From: Macrothele yani
Taxonomy: Eukaryota; Arthropoda; Arachnida; Araneae; Macrothelidae
NCBI GenBank assembly: GCA_039090855.1
Contig: CM077034.1
Location: 224,457,331 to 224,521,330, forward strand
Reading direction: 5' to 3'
Length of the DNA stretch: 64,000 nucleotides
Shown: piece by piece, positions 22,344 to 33,489 of the stretch
How positions within the stretch are numbered: position 1 is the first letter of the stretch
Layout of the letters: each line of letters begins with the position of its first letter
Position numbers and translations under genes: made by a program
Notes under the pieces: generated by a model
Told to the model about the DNA's origin: nothing
What the model saw: the letters and a program-made list of their open reading frames with translations, nothing else
Database searches by the model: none

Positions 22344-25314
22344 CATCATCATCATCATTGTCAACCATTATCAATCCACTGCTGGACGAAGGTCTCCCAA
22401 GTTTCCTCCACAACGGTCTGTCTTGTGCCAGTCTCCTCCATGTCACTCCCGCATATTTACGAATTTCATCCACCCATCTCCCATGTGGTCTTTTTCTGGG
22501 TCTTTTCCTGTCCCTTGGAATCCAATCTAAAATTTCGGCTGTCCATCTATGGTCTGTCCTTCTGGCAGTATGTCCAGCCCATTGCCATTTCAGGGATTTA
22601 ACTCTGATCATGATGTCTTCCACTCTCGTCATTTTTCGGATCCACGAGTTCCTCTTCTTATCTCTCCTGGTTATACCAAGCATGCACCTCTCCATGCTTC
22701 TTTGAGTTGTCTGCAGCCTTTGTATGTCTCTTTTAGTTAAGGTCCACGTCTCTGCACCATACGTAAGCACTGGAAGGATGCATTGATCAAACACTTTTCT
22801 TTTAAGACATAATGGCATATTGCTCTTGAAAATTATGCTGTTTCTTCCAAAAGCTCTCCAGGCAAGTTTTGTACGCCGATTAATTTCTTCATCAATGTGA
22901 CTCTCACTTGATATCTGCTGTCCAAGATAAACATATGTATCTGTTATCTCCAGTTTTTCTCCATCGATCGATAAATCTTCATTTCTTGTAAAAGCATTGA
23001 ACATCACTTTTGTCTTCTGAAAGTTCATTTTTAATCCCACTTCTTTACTCTTGTCAGCAAGTTCCTGGATCATACTCTGCAGCTCTGATGGGCTAGTTGC
23101 AAAAATGACTACGTCATCAGCAAAACGAAGGTGGGTTAGATAATCTCCATTAATCTTTATCCCTTTGTTTTCCCAGTTCAGTGATTGAAAGACATTTTCC
23201 AATGTCGCATTAAAGAGCTTCGGAGATATGGTGTCACCTTGTCTCACTCCCTTTCCAATTTTTATGTGTGTTGTATTTTCAAACAGCTGAATCTTTGCAC
23301 TTGCATTTTCATAGATGTTATTAATAATATTAATGTATGCATCTTCAATACCGCAGGATTTCAGAGCCGTGGTAACTGCTGATGGTTTCACCGAATCAAA
23401 GGCTTTTTCATAATCGATAAAAGCCATGCACAATGGAAGTTCATATTCCCTCGCTCTTTCAATTAGTTCTCTCAGTACGTGGATATGATCTATTGTGCTG
23501 TAGCCACTCCTGAATCCAGCTTGTTCTCTCGGTTGAGCCATGTCCAGTGTTACCTTCAAGCGGTGTGAAAGAACTTTAGTGAAGATTTTATAAACCACTG
23601 ATAGGAGGCTGATAGGTCTGTAGTTCCTGAGATCCTCAATGTCACCTTTTTTATGTAGCAGGATCATTGTAGCATTGTTCCAATCCTCAGGAATTTTCCC
23701 TTCATTAAGGCATCGAGTGAAAATTTGGGCGAGTACTGTTTCAATTTCTCCACTTGCTTCTTGTATGATGTCTATAGTAATTCCATCTTCTCCTGGAGCT
23801 TTCCCCCGCTTCATGTTCTTGATTGCATGAGCAACTTCTGCTGGGAGGACTGGAAGAACTCTGGTACCTTTCATGATGTCTGGAGTACATGTATCATCCC
23901 TTTCATATAATTTGGAGTAGAAATCTTTCACTCTCGTCAAAATTTCGCCTCTATTTCTTGTTATAGAACCATCTTCTTTTCTCAGAGCCATAATCTGTTT
24001 TCTTCCCTTACTGAGATGTCCCTTTGCTATCTTAAGGCTTTGGTTGTTTTCAATTGCTTTCCTCACTAGCTCACAGTTGAATTTCCTTACGTCTTCAGTG
24101 ATACTTTTTCGTGTTGTCTTGCATAGCTCTATATATTCCACTTTGGAAGTCACATCTTCTTTAGTTGTCCTCATCTCTCTTCTTTTTTGCATCAACATTT
24201 TGGTTTTTCCTGATAATTTGTTCACATGCAACTTGTTCTTAGACCCAGCTAATTTTGTTGCTGTTTCCATTAGAGCTTTGGTTACTTTTCTGTTAACTTC
24301 CGAAATATCCACTTCTTCCGATGTTAGGCCTTCTAAAGCAGAGAATCTGTTCTTCAGTTCCAACTTGAAAGTATTATGGTGTTTTTTAAGGTTGGTTATG
24401 TCAATACATTTTGTTTGTCTTATGAGCTTGCCACGTTCAAGTTTAGTGTTGAAGTGCATCTTACATCTCACCAATCTATGGTCACTACCTGTGTTGAACT
24501 TGTTCAGCACACTGCAGTCTTCGATGACGAATTTTTTGTTACACATAATAAAATCAATTTCACTTGTCGTCCCATTTGGATGTCTCCATGTCCATTTCCT
24601 GTGTGGCTTTTTCTTGAAGAAGGAGTTCAAGATGAAAAACTCTTCTGCCTCTGCAAACTCAACGAGAGTATTTCCACGCTGGTTTCTGTTGCCGTGACCG
24701 AATTTACCTACTGAAGTTTCATTCTGTTGCCGTTGCCCTATTTTTGCATTGAAATCTCCCATAATTATCTTCAAGTGCTGCTTACCTTTATTATTTAGAT
24801 GACGAATTTCTTCATAAAATTCTTCAATTTCTTCTTCAGGATGACTTGTGGTGGGTGCATAAGTTTGAATAATCTGAGCCTGGTATCTTCTCGATAGTTG
24901 GATAACGAGTCGTGCAGCTCTGTCAGAGGAACTTTCAACTTCTACCACTTTATCCTTCAGTTTCTTGTTTATTATAAATCCAACACCACTAGTTCTGCCA
25001 GTATCTGTCCCACGATAATAGAAGAGATGTCCACTTTTCAGTTCAATGAGATCTTCTCCTTTTCTCCTTACCTCACTTAGCCCGACGATGTCCCACTTGA
25101 TCCTTTGTAGTTCCTCTTCCAATTCAAGAAGCCTTGAATCAGAAGATAGGGAGCGTCCGTTATAGGTAGCCAAGGTCAGCATCAGATGGCAGCCTAGTCC
25201 GGTCCTCCGGGGATTCTTAGCACCCTCTGCCTTCATGTCGCACTGGCCGCTGCCTTGGCCAGGTACATTCCAGCTGCCGGAGACTGAGGGCCAAGATTTA
25301 AGTTGTAGAGTCAT
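22330..25314 (-). CDS. RTE-type LINE polyprotein (endonuclease + reverse transcriptase), 994 aa
   Basis: Single open frame of 994 residues. The APE-type endonuclease is at about 46-280: N52 in TYNGRS, E81 in SEVRRKG, Y152 in TYAPTTS, GDFN at 186-189, WTW at 241-243, SDH at 277-279. The reverse transcriptase is at about 500-780: NYRPISLLSV at 564-573, motif A FIDYEKAFD at 632-640, RQGD at 691-694, motif C FADD at 731-734. The C-terminal region has the WAGHTARR and RWTAEILDW motifs of RTE elements. It would nick the target and copy the LINE RNA there. The last residues differ from the other copies: one base lost near 22390 changes GETFVQQWIDNG into an ending read through the GAT repeats (DNDDDDD). 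All catalytic motifs are intact. The Met at 25314 fits the N-terminus of copy 1. Confidence 0.88.
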
Positions 25315-25523
25315 TTTGGAGGTGTTTGGCCATAACTCACCACGCTGGCCAAGCGGGTTGGTGAGTGTGGGATAGCATTTCCTCTGATCCCGATGGTATA
25401 GTTATACCGCTATTGGCGGTCGTCAGAGCCCCTTTAGTGGGAACAGGATGCACCACGAGAAGGCGGGGTTGACATTTGTCAAGGAGAGGCTGTGATGTTA
25501 CGCATCACCTGACCTTACATCCC
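22336..25523 (-). mobile_element. RTE-type LINE, copy 2 (near full length)
   Basis: Includes a leader of about 200 bp (25315-25523, with CGGGTTGGTGAGTGTGGGAT and CTATTGGCGGTCGTCAGAGC on the plus strand), one long gene and a 3' tail of ATG repeats at 22341. Both ends sit in TA microsatellites (22310-22340 and 25524-25570). No RNase H domain and no separate first gene are seen, which fits the RTE clade. Confidence 0.9.
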
Positions 25524-25526
25524 TAT

Positions 25527-25557
<31 letters not shown>

Positions 25558-25582
25558 AATATATATATTTAAAAAAAAATTT

Positions 25583-25850
25583 GGTGGGCTTATTACTTGC
25601 ATCTATGACTTTGCAGAAACCCATTTCCAAATAGGTCTTTGTGGAAGTGAGAAAATGCAGAGTTTTTGCTGGTCCTTGATAAAGCCAAGGCTCAGTATTC
25701 TCGACACTTTCTACATTCAGTTGTTCAATTTTTTCTCTTTTTACTCGCACCGGTCAATACATAACCTTTTGTATGTTGTACTTGGTATTAGTCAAAAAAT
25801 TATTTTTTGCTTCAGTCTCTTCTTAATAGAATATATATATATCATATGTA
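25583..25850 (-). repeat. right arm of the large inverted repeat
   Basis: Reverse complement of 19017-19291, nearly identical (GGTGGGCTTATTACTTGCAT through TTCTTAATAGAATATATA). A 28-bp piece of the same sequence (GAATGTAGAAAGTGTCGAGA) also occurs at about 30770. The 125 bp from here to 25976 is unique, with no feature seen. Confidence 0.9.
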
Positions 25851-25978
25851 GAGGATTTTAGGAAGGGAGTGTCCGACCCCAGGTCTTAAACAACCCTCAG
25901 AAATTAGAAGCTAGGAGATTTGGTCTCGAGTCCCTGAAATGGAAGCAAGGTAGATAGGGAGGAAAACGCACTTATTTA

Positions 25979-27404
25979 CACTGACGGAAAAAAAAACTCC
26001 CAACACCAAGAAGAGTTTGTGTTAGATAAACGACAGTTGGTAGGCGATGAGAGTACATCAGTAAGATGACGTCTATGCAAATTTCGCGCTCGGCGCATAC
26101 GTGTGGCGCTAGTAGCGCCCCTCGGAACATGCAAAGCAGGTTTGCTGTAAATACGCGCTGTAACGTTCGTGAGCGTAAGTTATCGTTGAGATTCGACGTA
26201 GTGTGTTGATGTTAGTCAAGAAAGCCTTTAAGAAGACGAAGAAGCCATTATCAACAGCTCACGGAGTTTGAACGAGGTCGTGTAATAGGGCAACGAGAAG
26301 GTGGATTTTCTTTCCGCAATATTGCAGAACGACTTGGCAGGAATGCAGCCACTGTGCATGTTTGTTTGCAGCGGTGGTCAAGGGAAGGTACTGCCTCAAG
26401 AAGAACGGGTTCCGGCCTGCCACGTGGCACTACTGAGAGGGAAGACCGCCATGTACGGCGTATGGCCGTGGCGCATCGTACTGCATCTGCGGCAACAATT
26501 CGAGCTGCAGTTACCTCCACAGTGACACAACGAACTGTTACAAATCGGTTACTTGAAGGACATCTCCGAGCCAGATGCCCTGTAGCGTGCATTCCACTTA
26601 CTCCAAACCACTGCCGTTTGCGACGTCAGTGGTGTCAAGCTAGAGCTCATTGGAGGACGGAGTTGAGATCTGTTGTGTTTTCTGATGAAAGCCGGTTCTG
26701 CCTGGGTGCCAGTGATGGCCGTGTGTTGGTTAGAAGGAGGCCAGGTGAGCGCCTGCAACCAACCTGTCTGCGGCCGAGACACACGGGACCTACACCTGGA
26801 GTTATGGTCTGGGGAGCAATTTCCTATGACAGCTGGAGCACTCTCGTAGTTATCCCACGCACCCTGACGGCACAGTTGTACGTCGGTCTGGTGATTCAAC
26901 CTGTTGTGCTGCCTTTCATGAACAGCATTCCAGGGTGTTTTCCAACAGGATAACGCTCGCCCGCATACCGCTGTTGTAACCCAACATGCTCTACAGAGTG
27001 TCGACATGTTGCCGTGTCCTGCTAGATCACCAGATCTTTCTCCAATCGAGCACGTATGGGACATCATTGGACGACAACTCCAGCGTCACCCCCAACCAGC
27101 ATTAACCATCCCTGTATTGACCGACCAAGTGCAACAGGCATGGAACTCCATCCCACAAACTGACATCCAGCACCTGTACGACACAATGCATGAACGTTTG
27201 CGTGCTTGCATTCAACATTCTGGCGGTTACACCGGTTATTAATGTACCAGCATTTCACATTTAAATTGGCTCTTCTCGCGCTTACATTAAGCTGTGATCT
27301 TGAAACCCTGATCGATTAAATATGTTACCTATACAAATGTATTGCCGCCATTTCATTCCTCTACAACTATTTTTTCGTGGTGTTGGGATTTTTTTCCGTC
27401 AGTG
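25979..27404 (+). mobile_element. Tc1-like DNA transposon C, copy 1
   Basis: Ends CACTGACGGAAAAAAA and its complement TTTTTTTCCGTCAGTG, flanked by TA at 25977-25978 and 27405-27406. Length 1426 bp. A second copy in the opposite orientation lies at 29097-30521. Confidence 0.92.
26222..27242 (+). pseudogene. Tc1-like transposase (element C, copy 1), start lost and frameshifted
   Basis: In frame from 26222 to 26953: KPLRRRRSHYQQLTEFERGR, helix-turn-helix (FSFRNIAERLGRN), the GRPR-like linker as GSGLPRGTTERED, then FSDESRFCLGASDGRV (first Asp), GVMVWGAISYD and VLPFMNSIPG. Copy 2 has ATG where this copy has AAG (26222), so the start codon is lost. A small deletion near 26935 shifts the frame just before QQDNA (second Asp, readable in the next frame). 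From 27006 the frame gives LPCPARSPDLSPIEHVWDII with the catalytic Glu, and the end CIQHSGGYTGY at 27242. About 340 residues originally; the damage is slight. Confidence 0.9.
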
Positions 27405-27409
27405 TATTT

Positions 27410-27570
27410 CCGAGGAGGCCAGTGCCCAGGGTACGACGGCTTAACGTGCCCATCTGACGCACGGCGGGTATTACAGTGGTTCGAAAGCTCGTAGCTTCCC
27501 AGGATCGAACCTGAGGTTATCTCCACGGCAGTCAAGAACGCTTACCACTAGGCCACCGGCGGGCCTCGAC
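27410..27570 (-). repeat. tRNA-derived SINE, family III
   Basis: On the minus strand the tRNA-like head has A box GGTGGCCTAGTGGTAAGC (near 27555-27538) and B box CAGGTTCGATCCTGGG (near 27515-27500), followed by a body to about 27410. The boxes are well preserved. No other copy is in the window and no clear target duplication was found. Confidence 0.7.
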
Positions 27571-27896
27571 ATTTCCTGACCTCCAGGGTACCCGGCTTAT
27601 ATACGGCATTGATGTTTCGTGTTGCTACCGTCGCTGAATGTCGATGGTGGAACTCATACAGCATAATGTGCCTAATGTGCTCTTCTGACAGTTCCATTTC
27701 TTATGCGTTTTAAGTACACAACGACTGCACCTAGAACTCTCGCTTACGATCACAAGTGACTCGAAGGTGTACTTGCGTGATCCCTCTTACACTCACCGTG
27801 GTCGACGTAATAGTCTAGGCTCCAGGGAGCTCACTACCGTTGAGCTTGCGCAAAACGACATTACTTCTGAGATGACCTGATATTAATATTTAGTAA
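27571..27896. other. unique spacer, no gene seen
   Basis: About 325 bp. Contains CACCGTGGTCGACGTAAT near 27793, an 18-bp word that recurs near 30538. No coding segment with splice sites was recognised. Confidence 0.5.
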
Positions 27897-28191
27897 TACA
27901 GTGGATCCCACTTAAGAAGTTGCCGCTTAAGAAGTTTTCCTGTTTAAGAAGTTTTATTTTTAGAGCCCCGATTTTTTTCCATAGGGCTAATGTTAATTTT
28001 TCCCACTTAAGAAGTAACGATGTTTCAAATTTTCCCGCTTAAGAAGTTGTATGCGTCACAAGTTTCTAAATAAAAACATAAGATTTTGGAACTCGTCCAG
28101 CAGATAAATACGGTGTCGTGCGCCAAGCGACCCTGTAATATTTTACCGTGGACGAAGCGACCCTGCTAATCGAATCGTTTTACTTATATAT

Positions 28192-29088
28192 ATATATCAT
28201 CATCATCATCATAATCATTGTCAACCATTATCAATCCACTGCTGGACGAAGGTCTCCCCAAGTTTCCTCCACAACGGTCTGTCTTGTGCCAGTCTCCTCC
28301 ATGTCACTCCCACATACTTTCGAATTTGATCCACCCATCTTCCACGTGGTCTTCTTCTGGGTCTTTTCCTGTCCCTTGGAATCCAATCTAAAATTTCAGC
28401 TGTCCATCGATGGTCTGTTCTTCTGGCAGTATGTCCAGACCATTGCCATTTCAGGGATTTAACTCTGATCATGATGTCTTGTCATTTTTCTGATCCACGA
28501 GTTCCTCTCCTTATCTCTCCTGGTTACACCAAGCATGCACCTCTCCATGCTGCTTTGAGTTGTCTGCAGCCTTTGTATGTCTCTTTTAGTTAAGGTCCAC
28601 GTCTCTGCACCATACGTAAGCACTGGAAGGATGCATTGATCAAACACTTTTCTTTTAAGACATAATGGCATATTGCTCTTGAAAATTATGCTGTTTCTTC
28701 CAAAAGCTCTCCAGGCAAGTTTTGTACGCCGATTAATTTCTTCATCAATGTGACCCTCACTTGATATCTGCTGTCCAAGATAAACGTACGTGTCTGTTAT
28801 CTCCAGCTTTTCTCCATCAATCGATAAATCTTCATTTCTTGTAAAAGCATTGAACATCACTTTTGTCTTCTGAAAGTTCATTTTTAATATCACTTCTTTA
28901 CTCATGTCAGCAAGTTCTTGGATCATACTCTGCAGCTCTGATGGGATAGGTGAAAAAACGACTACGTCATCAGCAAAACGAAGGTGGGTTAGATAATCTA
29001 CATTAATCTTTATCCCTTTGTTTCCCCAGTTCAGTGATTGAAATACATTTTCCAATGTGGCATTAAAGAGCTTCGGAGATATGGTGTG
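28192..29088 (-). pseudogene. RTE-type LINE copy 3, 5'-truncated fragment
   Basis: Minus-strand 3' portion of the same LINE, from ISPKLFNATLENVFQSLNW (reverse transcriptase, just after RQGD) to the end QQWIDNG and the ATG-repeat tail at about 28196. FADDVV is present. A short deletion near 28485 (MTRVEDIMIR in copies 1 and 2 becomes MTRHHDQS) shifts the frame. TA-type repeats flank both sides (28184-28195 and 29089-29096). Confidence 0.9.
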
Positions 29089-29096
29089 TATATATA

Positions 29097-30521
29097 CACT
29101 GACGGAAAAAAATCCCAACACCTCGAAAAAATAGTTGTAGAGGAATGAAATGACGGCAAAACATTTGTATAGGTAACATATTTAATCGATTAAGGTTTCA
29201 AGATCACAGCTTAACGTAAGCGCGAGGAGAGCCATTGTAAATGTGAAATGCTGGTACATTAATAACCGGTGTAACCGCCAGAATGTTGAATGCAAGCACG
29301 CAGACGTTCATGCATTGTGTCGTACAGGTGCTGGATGTCAGTTTGTGGGATGGAGTTCCATGCCTGTTGCACTTGCTCGGTCAATACAGGGATGGTTAAT
29401 GCTGGTTGGGGGTGACGCTGGAGTTGTCGTCCAATGATGTACCATACGTGCTCGATTGAAGAAAGATCTGGTGATCTAGCAGGCCACGGCAACATGTCGA
29501 CACTCTGTAGAGCATGTTGGGTTACAACAGCGGTATGCGGGCGAGCGTTGTCCTGTTGGAAAACACCCCTGGAATGCTGTTCATGAATGGCAGCATAACA
29601 GGTTGAATCACCAGACCGACGTACAACTGTGCCGTCAGGGTGCGTGCGATAACCACGAGAGTGATCCTGCTGTCAGAGGAAATTGCTCGCCCAGACCATA
29701 ACTCAAGGTGCAGGTCCAGTGTGTCTCGGCCGCAAACAGGTTGGTTGCAGGAGCTCACCTGGCCTCCTTCTAACCAACACACGGCCGTCACTGGCACCCA
29801 GGCAGAACCGGCTTTCATCAGAAAACACAACAGATCTCCACTCCGTCCTCCAATGAGCTCTAGCTTGACACCACTGACGTCGCAAACGGCAGTGGTTTGG
29901 AGTAAGTGGAATGCACGCTACAGGGCATCTGGCTCGGAGCTGTCCTTCAAGTAACCGATTTGTAACAGTTCGTTGTGTCACGTTTTTTGGCAACTGCAGC
30001 TCGAATTGCTGCCGCAGACGTGGTACGATGCGCCACGGCCATACGCCGTACACGGCGGTCTTCCCTCTCAGTAGTGCCACGTGGCCTGCCGGAACCCGGT
30101 CTTCTTGAGGCAGTACCTTCCCTTGACCACCTCTGCCAACAATCATGCACAGTGGCTACATTCCTGCCAAGTCGTTCTGCAATATTGCGGAAAGAAAATC
30201 CACCTTCTCGTAGCCCTATTACACGACCTCGTTCAAACTCCGTGAGCTGTTGATAATGGCTTCTTCGTCTTCTTAAAGGCATTCTTGACTAACATCAACA
30301 CACGACGTCGAATCTCAACGATAACTAACGCTCACGAACGTTACAGTGCGTATTTACAGCAAACCTGCTTTGCATGCTCCGAGAGGCGCTACTAGCGCCA
30401 CACGTATGCCCCGAGCGCGAAATTTGCATAGACGTCATCTTACAGATGTACTCTCACCGCCTACCAACTGTCGTTTATCTAACACAACCCTTTCTTAGTG
30501 CTGGGATTTTTTCCGTCAGTG
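29097..30521 (-). mobile_element. Tc1-like DNA transposon C, copy 2
   Basis: Same element as 25979-27404 but inverted: ends CACTGACGGAAAAAAA and TTTTTTCCGTCAGTG, TA at 29095-29096 and 30522-30523. Length 1425 bp. It inserted in the TA repeat beside LINE copy 3. Confidence 0.92.
29259..30282 (-). pseudogene. Tc1-like transposase (element C, copy 2), frameshifted
   Basis: Start MPLRRRRSHYQQLTEFERGR at 30282 is intact and the first helix-turn-helix follows (IGLREGGFSFRNIAERLGRN). A frameshift near 29990 (at the segment reading AAVAKKRD) is followed, in another frame, by NVTQRTVTNRLLEGQLRARC and FSDESRFCLGASDGRV (first Asp). A further break lies near 29700, before the GAISSDSRITLVVIARTL segment, and another near 29540 where QQDNARPH is expected. 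The end LPWPARSPDLSSIEHVWYII keeps the Glu and finishes CIQHSGGYTGY at 29259. It complements copy 1, which lost the start codon but has fewer breaks. Confidence 0.9.
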
Positions 30522-30523
30522 TA

Positions 30524-30800
30524 TATATTATCGGTTTCACCGTGGTCGACGTAATTGACTAAATTTTACACCAAAGAATTTAAATTAAATTTGCTTAAAA
30601 AACAACCTAAAGATCATGACGCGCAACGCAGCAGTTATGAATATTCAGAACTCACACACTACTAAGTAGAGACAGTAAAAAAATTATTAAACAAGAACTA
30701 AAACAATATAGAAAACTTCAAAGCCTAACAGGCATGAGTAAACAATAAAATAAAGCAATAGTAAACCTGAATGTAGAAAGTGTCGAGAATATATATATAT
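30524..30800. other. AT-rich spacer inside the pogo-like element
   Basis: No gene seen. It contains CACCGTGGTCGACGTAAT near 30538 (also at 27793) and a 28-bp match to the 19.1/25.7-kb inverted repeat at about 30768-30795, ending at a TA run. Confidence 0.5.
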
Positions 30801-31202
30801 ACAAATCGTAGCCAAATTACTTACATCTAATTAATTAATTAATTACATCTTCTGAATTTTGCAGCTTTTGTCCTTAGTCCAACTTGGTAAGATAGTTTAA
30901 TAACTTTAGGCATTTTTTAAGGTTTTTAAATTTCCAAATTTGACGTGTGATGCACGAACAGCAATTAAAAGAATTAGGAGAACTTGGTCCAAAAAGGAAT
31001 AAAAGAAATATGTATACAAGTAGAAGAACGCATTCGTAATATCATGGCGGAATTTGGAAATTCTAAAGATCTTAAAAAATACCTGAAAGCATTAAGCCAT
31101 CAAAATTCAGAAGATGTAAGTACATAAAAAATGCCTGAAAGCATCAAAATTCAGAAGATGTAAGTACTTAATTAATTAGGGGTAAATAATTTGACAACGA
31201 TT

Positions 31203-31205
<3 letters not shown>
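30801..31205. mobile_element. MITE with long inverted repeats
   Basis: About 405 bp. ACAAATCGTAGCCAAATTAC at the left end is mirrored by the right end (read inward ACAAATCGTTGTCAAATTAT). The inverted similarity continues inward for over 100 bp through AGATGTAA, CATCTTCTGAATTTTG and AATTTCCAAATT. TA repeats flank both ends. No coding region; probably a non-autonomous DNA transposon or foldback. Confidence 0.75.
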
Positions 31206-31237
<32 letters not shown>

Positions 31238-31453
31238 TATATGTAAAATGATATTAAAAACTTTCATTTAGTATAAAAAACTTGATGTAAGTAATTAATT
31301 AATTAGATGTAAATAATTTGACTACGATTTGTATATATGTATATATATAGTATATATGTAAAATGATATTAAAAACTTTCATTTAGTATAAAAAACTTGA
31401 TGTGAGTAATTAATTAATTAGATGTAAATAATTTGACTACGATTTGTGTATAT
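31206..31453. repeat. 115-bp tandem duplication of the MITE end
   Basis: Two units (ending ACTACGATTTGT at about 31321 and 31436) each contain the MITE terminal sequence plus TATATATGTAAAATGATATT and TTAGTATAAAAAACTTGATG. They separate the MITE from LINE copy 4 and look like stepwise duplication of one MITE end with adjacent TA-rich DNA. Confidence 0.75.
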
Positions 31454-31904
31454 AAAAGAAAAGTGTTTGATCAATGCATCCTTCCAGTGCTTACGTATGG
31501 TGCAGAGACGTGGACCTTAACTAAAAGAGACATACAAAGGCTGCAGACAACTCAAAGCAGCATGGAGAGGTGCATGCTTGGTGTAACCAGGAGAGATAAG
31601 AAGAGGAACTCGTGGATCCGAAAAATGACAAGACATCATGATCAGAATAAAATTCCTGAAATGGCAATGGGCTGGACATACTGCCAGAAGGAGAGACGGA
31701 CAGCCGAAATTTTAGATTGGATTCCAAGGGACAGGAAAAGACCCAGAAGAAGACCACGTGGGAGATGGGTGGATGAAATTCGAAAGTATGCGGGAGTGAC
31801 ATGGAGGAGACTGGCACAAGACATACCGTTGTGGAGGAAACTTGGGGGAGACCTTCGTCCAGCAGTGGATTGATAATGGTTGACAATGATGATGATGATG
31901 ATAC
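31454..31904 (+). pseudogene. RTE-type LINE copy 4, 3' fragment
   Basis: Plus-strand 3' end of the LINE starting at AAAAGAAAAGTGTTTGATCA within a TA run; reads KRKVFDQCILPVLTYGAETW and then RRDKKRNSWIRKM. It carries the same short deletion as copy 3 (MTRHHDQ). The reading continues EILDWIPRDRKRPRRRPRGR to the GAT-repeat tail. Its distal part is the founder of the tandem array that follows. Confidence 0.9.
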
Positions 31905-32773
31905 AATTTGAACCATCAATGGACAGCCGAAATTTTAGATTGGATTCCAAGGGACAGGAAAAGACCCAGAAGAAGACCGCGTGGGAGATGGGTGGATGAA
32001 ATTCGAAAGTATGCGGGAGTGACATGGAGGAGACTGGCACAAGACATACCGTTGTGGAGGAAACTTATGGAGACCTTCGTCCAGCAGTGGATTGATAATG
32101 GTTGACAATGATGATGATGATGATACAATTTGAACCATCAATGGACAGCCGAAATTTTAGATTGGATTCCAAGGGACAGGAAAAGACCCAGAAGAAGACC
32201 GCGTGGGAGATGGGTGGATGAAATTCGAAAGTATGCGGGAGTGACATGGAGGAGACTGGCACAAGACAGACCGTTGTGGAGGAAACTTGGGGAGACCTTC
32301 GTCCAGCAGTGGATTGATAATGGTTGACAATGATGATGATGATACAATTTGAACCATCGATGGACAGCCGAAATTTTAGATTGGATTCCAAGGGACAGGA
32401 AAAGACCCAGAAGAAGACCACGTGGGAGATGGGTGTATGAAATTCGAAAGTATGCGGGAGTGACATGGAGGAGACTGGCACAAGGCAGACCGTTGTGGAG
32501 GAAACTTGGGGAGACCTTCGTCCAGCAGTGGATTGATAATGGTTGACAATGATGATGATGATGATGATACAATTTGAACCATCGATGGACAGCCGAAATT
32601 TTAGATTGGATTCCAAGGGACAGGAAAAGACCCAGAAGAAGACCACGTGGAAGATGGGTGGATGAAATTCGAAAGTATGTGGGACTGACATGGAGGAGAC
32701 TGGCACAAGACAGACCGTTGTGGAGGAAACTTGGTCAGACCTTCGTCCAGCAGTGGATTGATAATGGTTGACA

Positions 32774-32805
<32 letters not shown>

Positions 32806-33457
32806 ACAATTTGAACCATCGATGGACAGCCGGAATTTTAGATTGGATTCCAAGGGACAGGAAAAGACCCAGAAGAAGACCACATGGAAGATGGGTGGAT
32901 GAAATTCGAAAGTATGCGGGACTGACATGGAGGAGACTGGCACAAGACAGACCGTTGTGGAGGAAACTTGGGGAGACCTTCGTCCAGCAGTGGATTGATA
33001 ATGGTTGACAATGATGATGATGATGATGATACAATTTGAACCATCGATGGACAGCTGAGATTTTAGATTGGATTCCAAGGGACAGGAAAAGACCCAGAAA
33101 AAGACCACATGGAAGATGGGTGGATGAAATTCGAAAGTATGCGGGAGTGACATGGAGGAGACTGGCACAAGACAGACCGCTGTGGAGGAAACTTGGGGAG
33201 ACCTTCGTCCAGCAGTGGATTGATAATGGTTGACAATGATGATGATGATGATACAATTTGAACCATCGATGGACAGCCGAGATTTTAGATTGGATTCCAA
33301 GGGACAGGAAAAGACCCAGAAGAAGACCACATGGAAGATGGGTGGATGAAATTCGAAAGTATGCGGGAGTGACATGGAGGAGACTGGCACAAGACAGACC
33401 GTTGTGGAGGAAACTTGGGGAGACCTTCGTCCAGCAGTGGATTGATAATGGTTGACA

Positions 33458-33489
<32 letters not shown>

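Noticed and set aside
24044..24697. 217-codon plus-strand open frame
   Set aside because: Exact antisense of the reverse transcriptase/endonuclease gene; the same shadow appears at 21026-21697 opposite copy 1.
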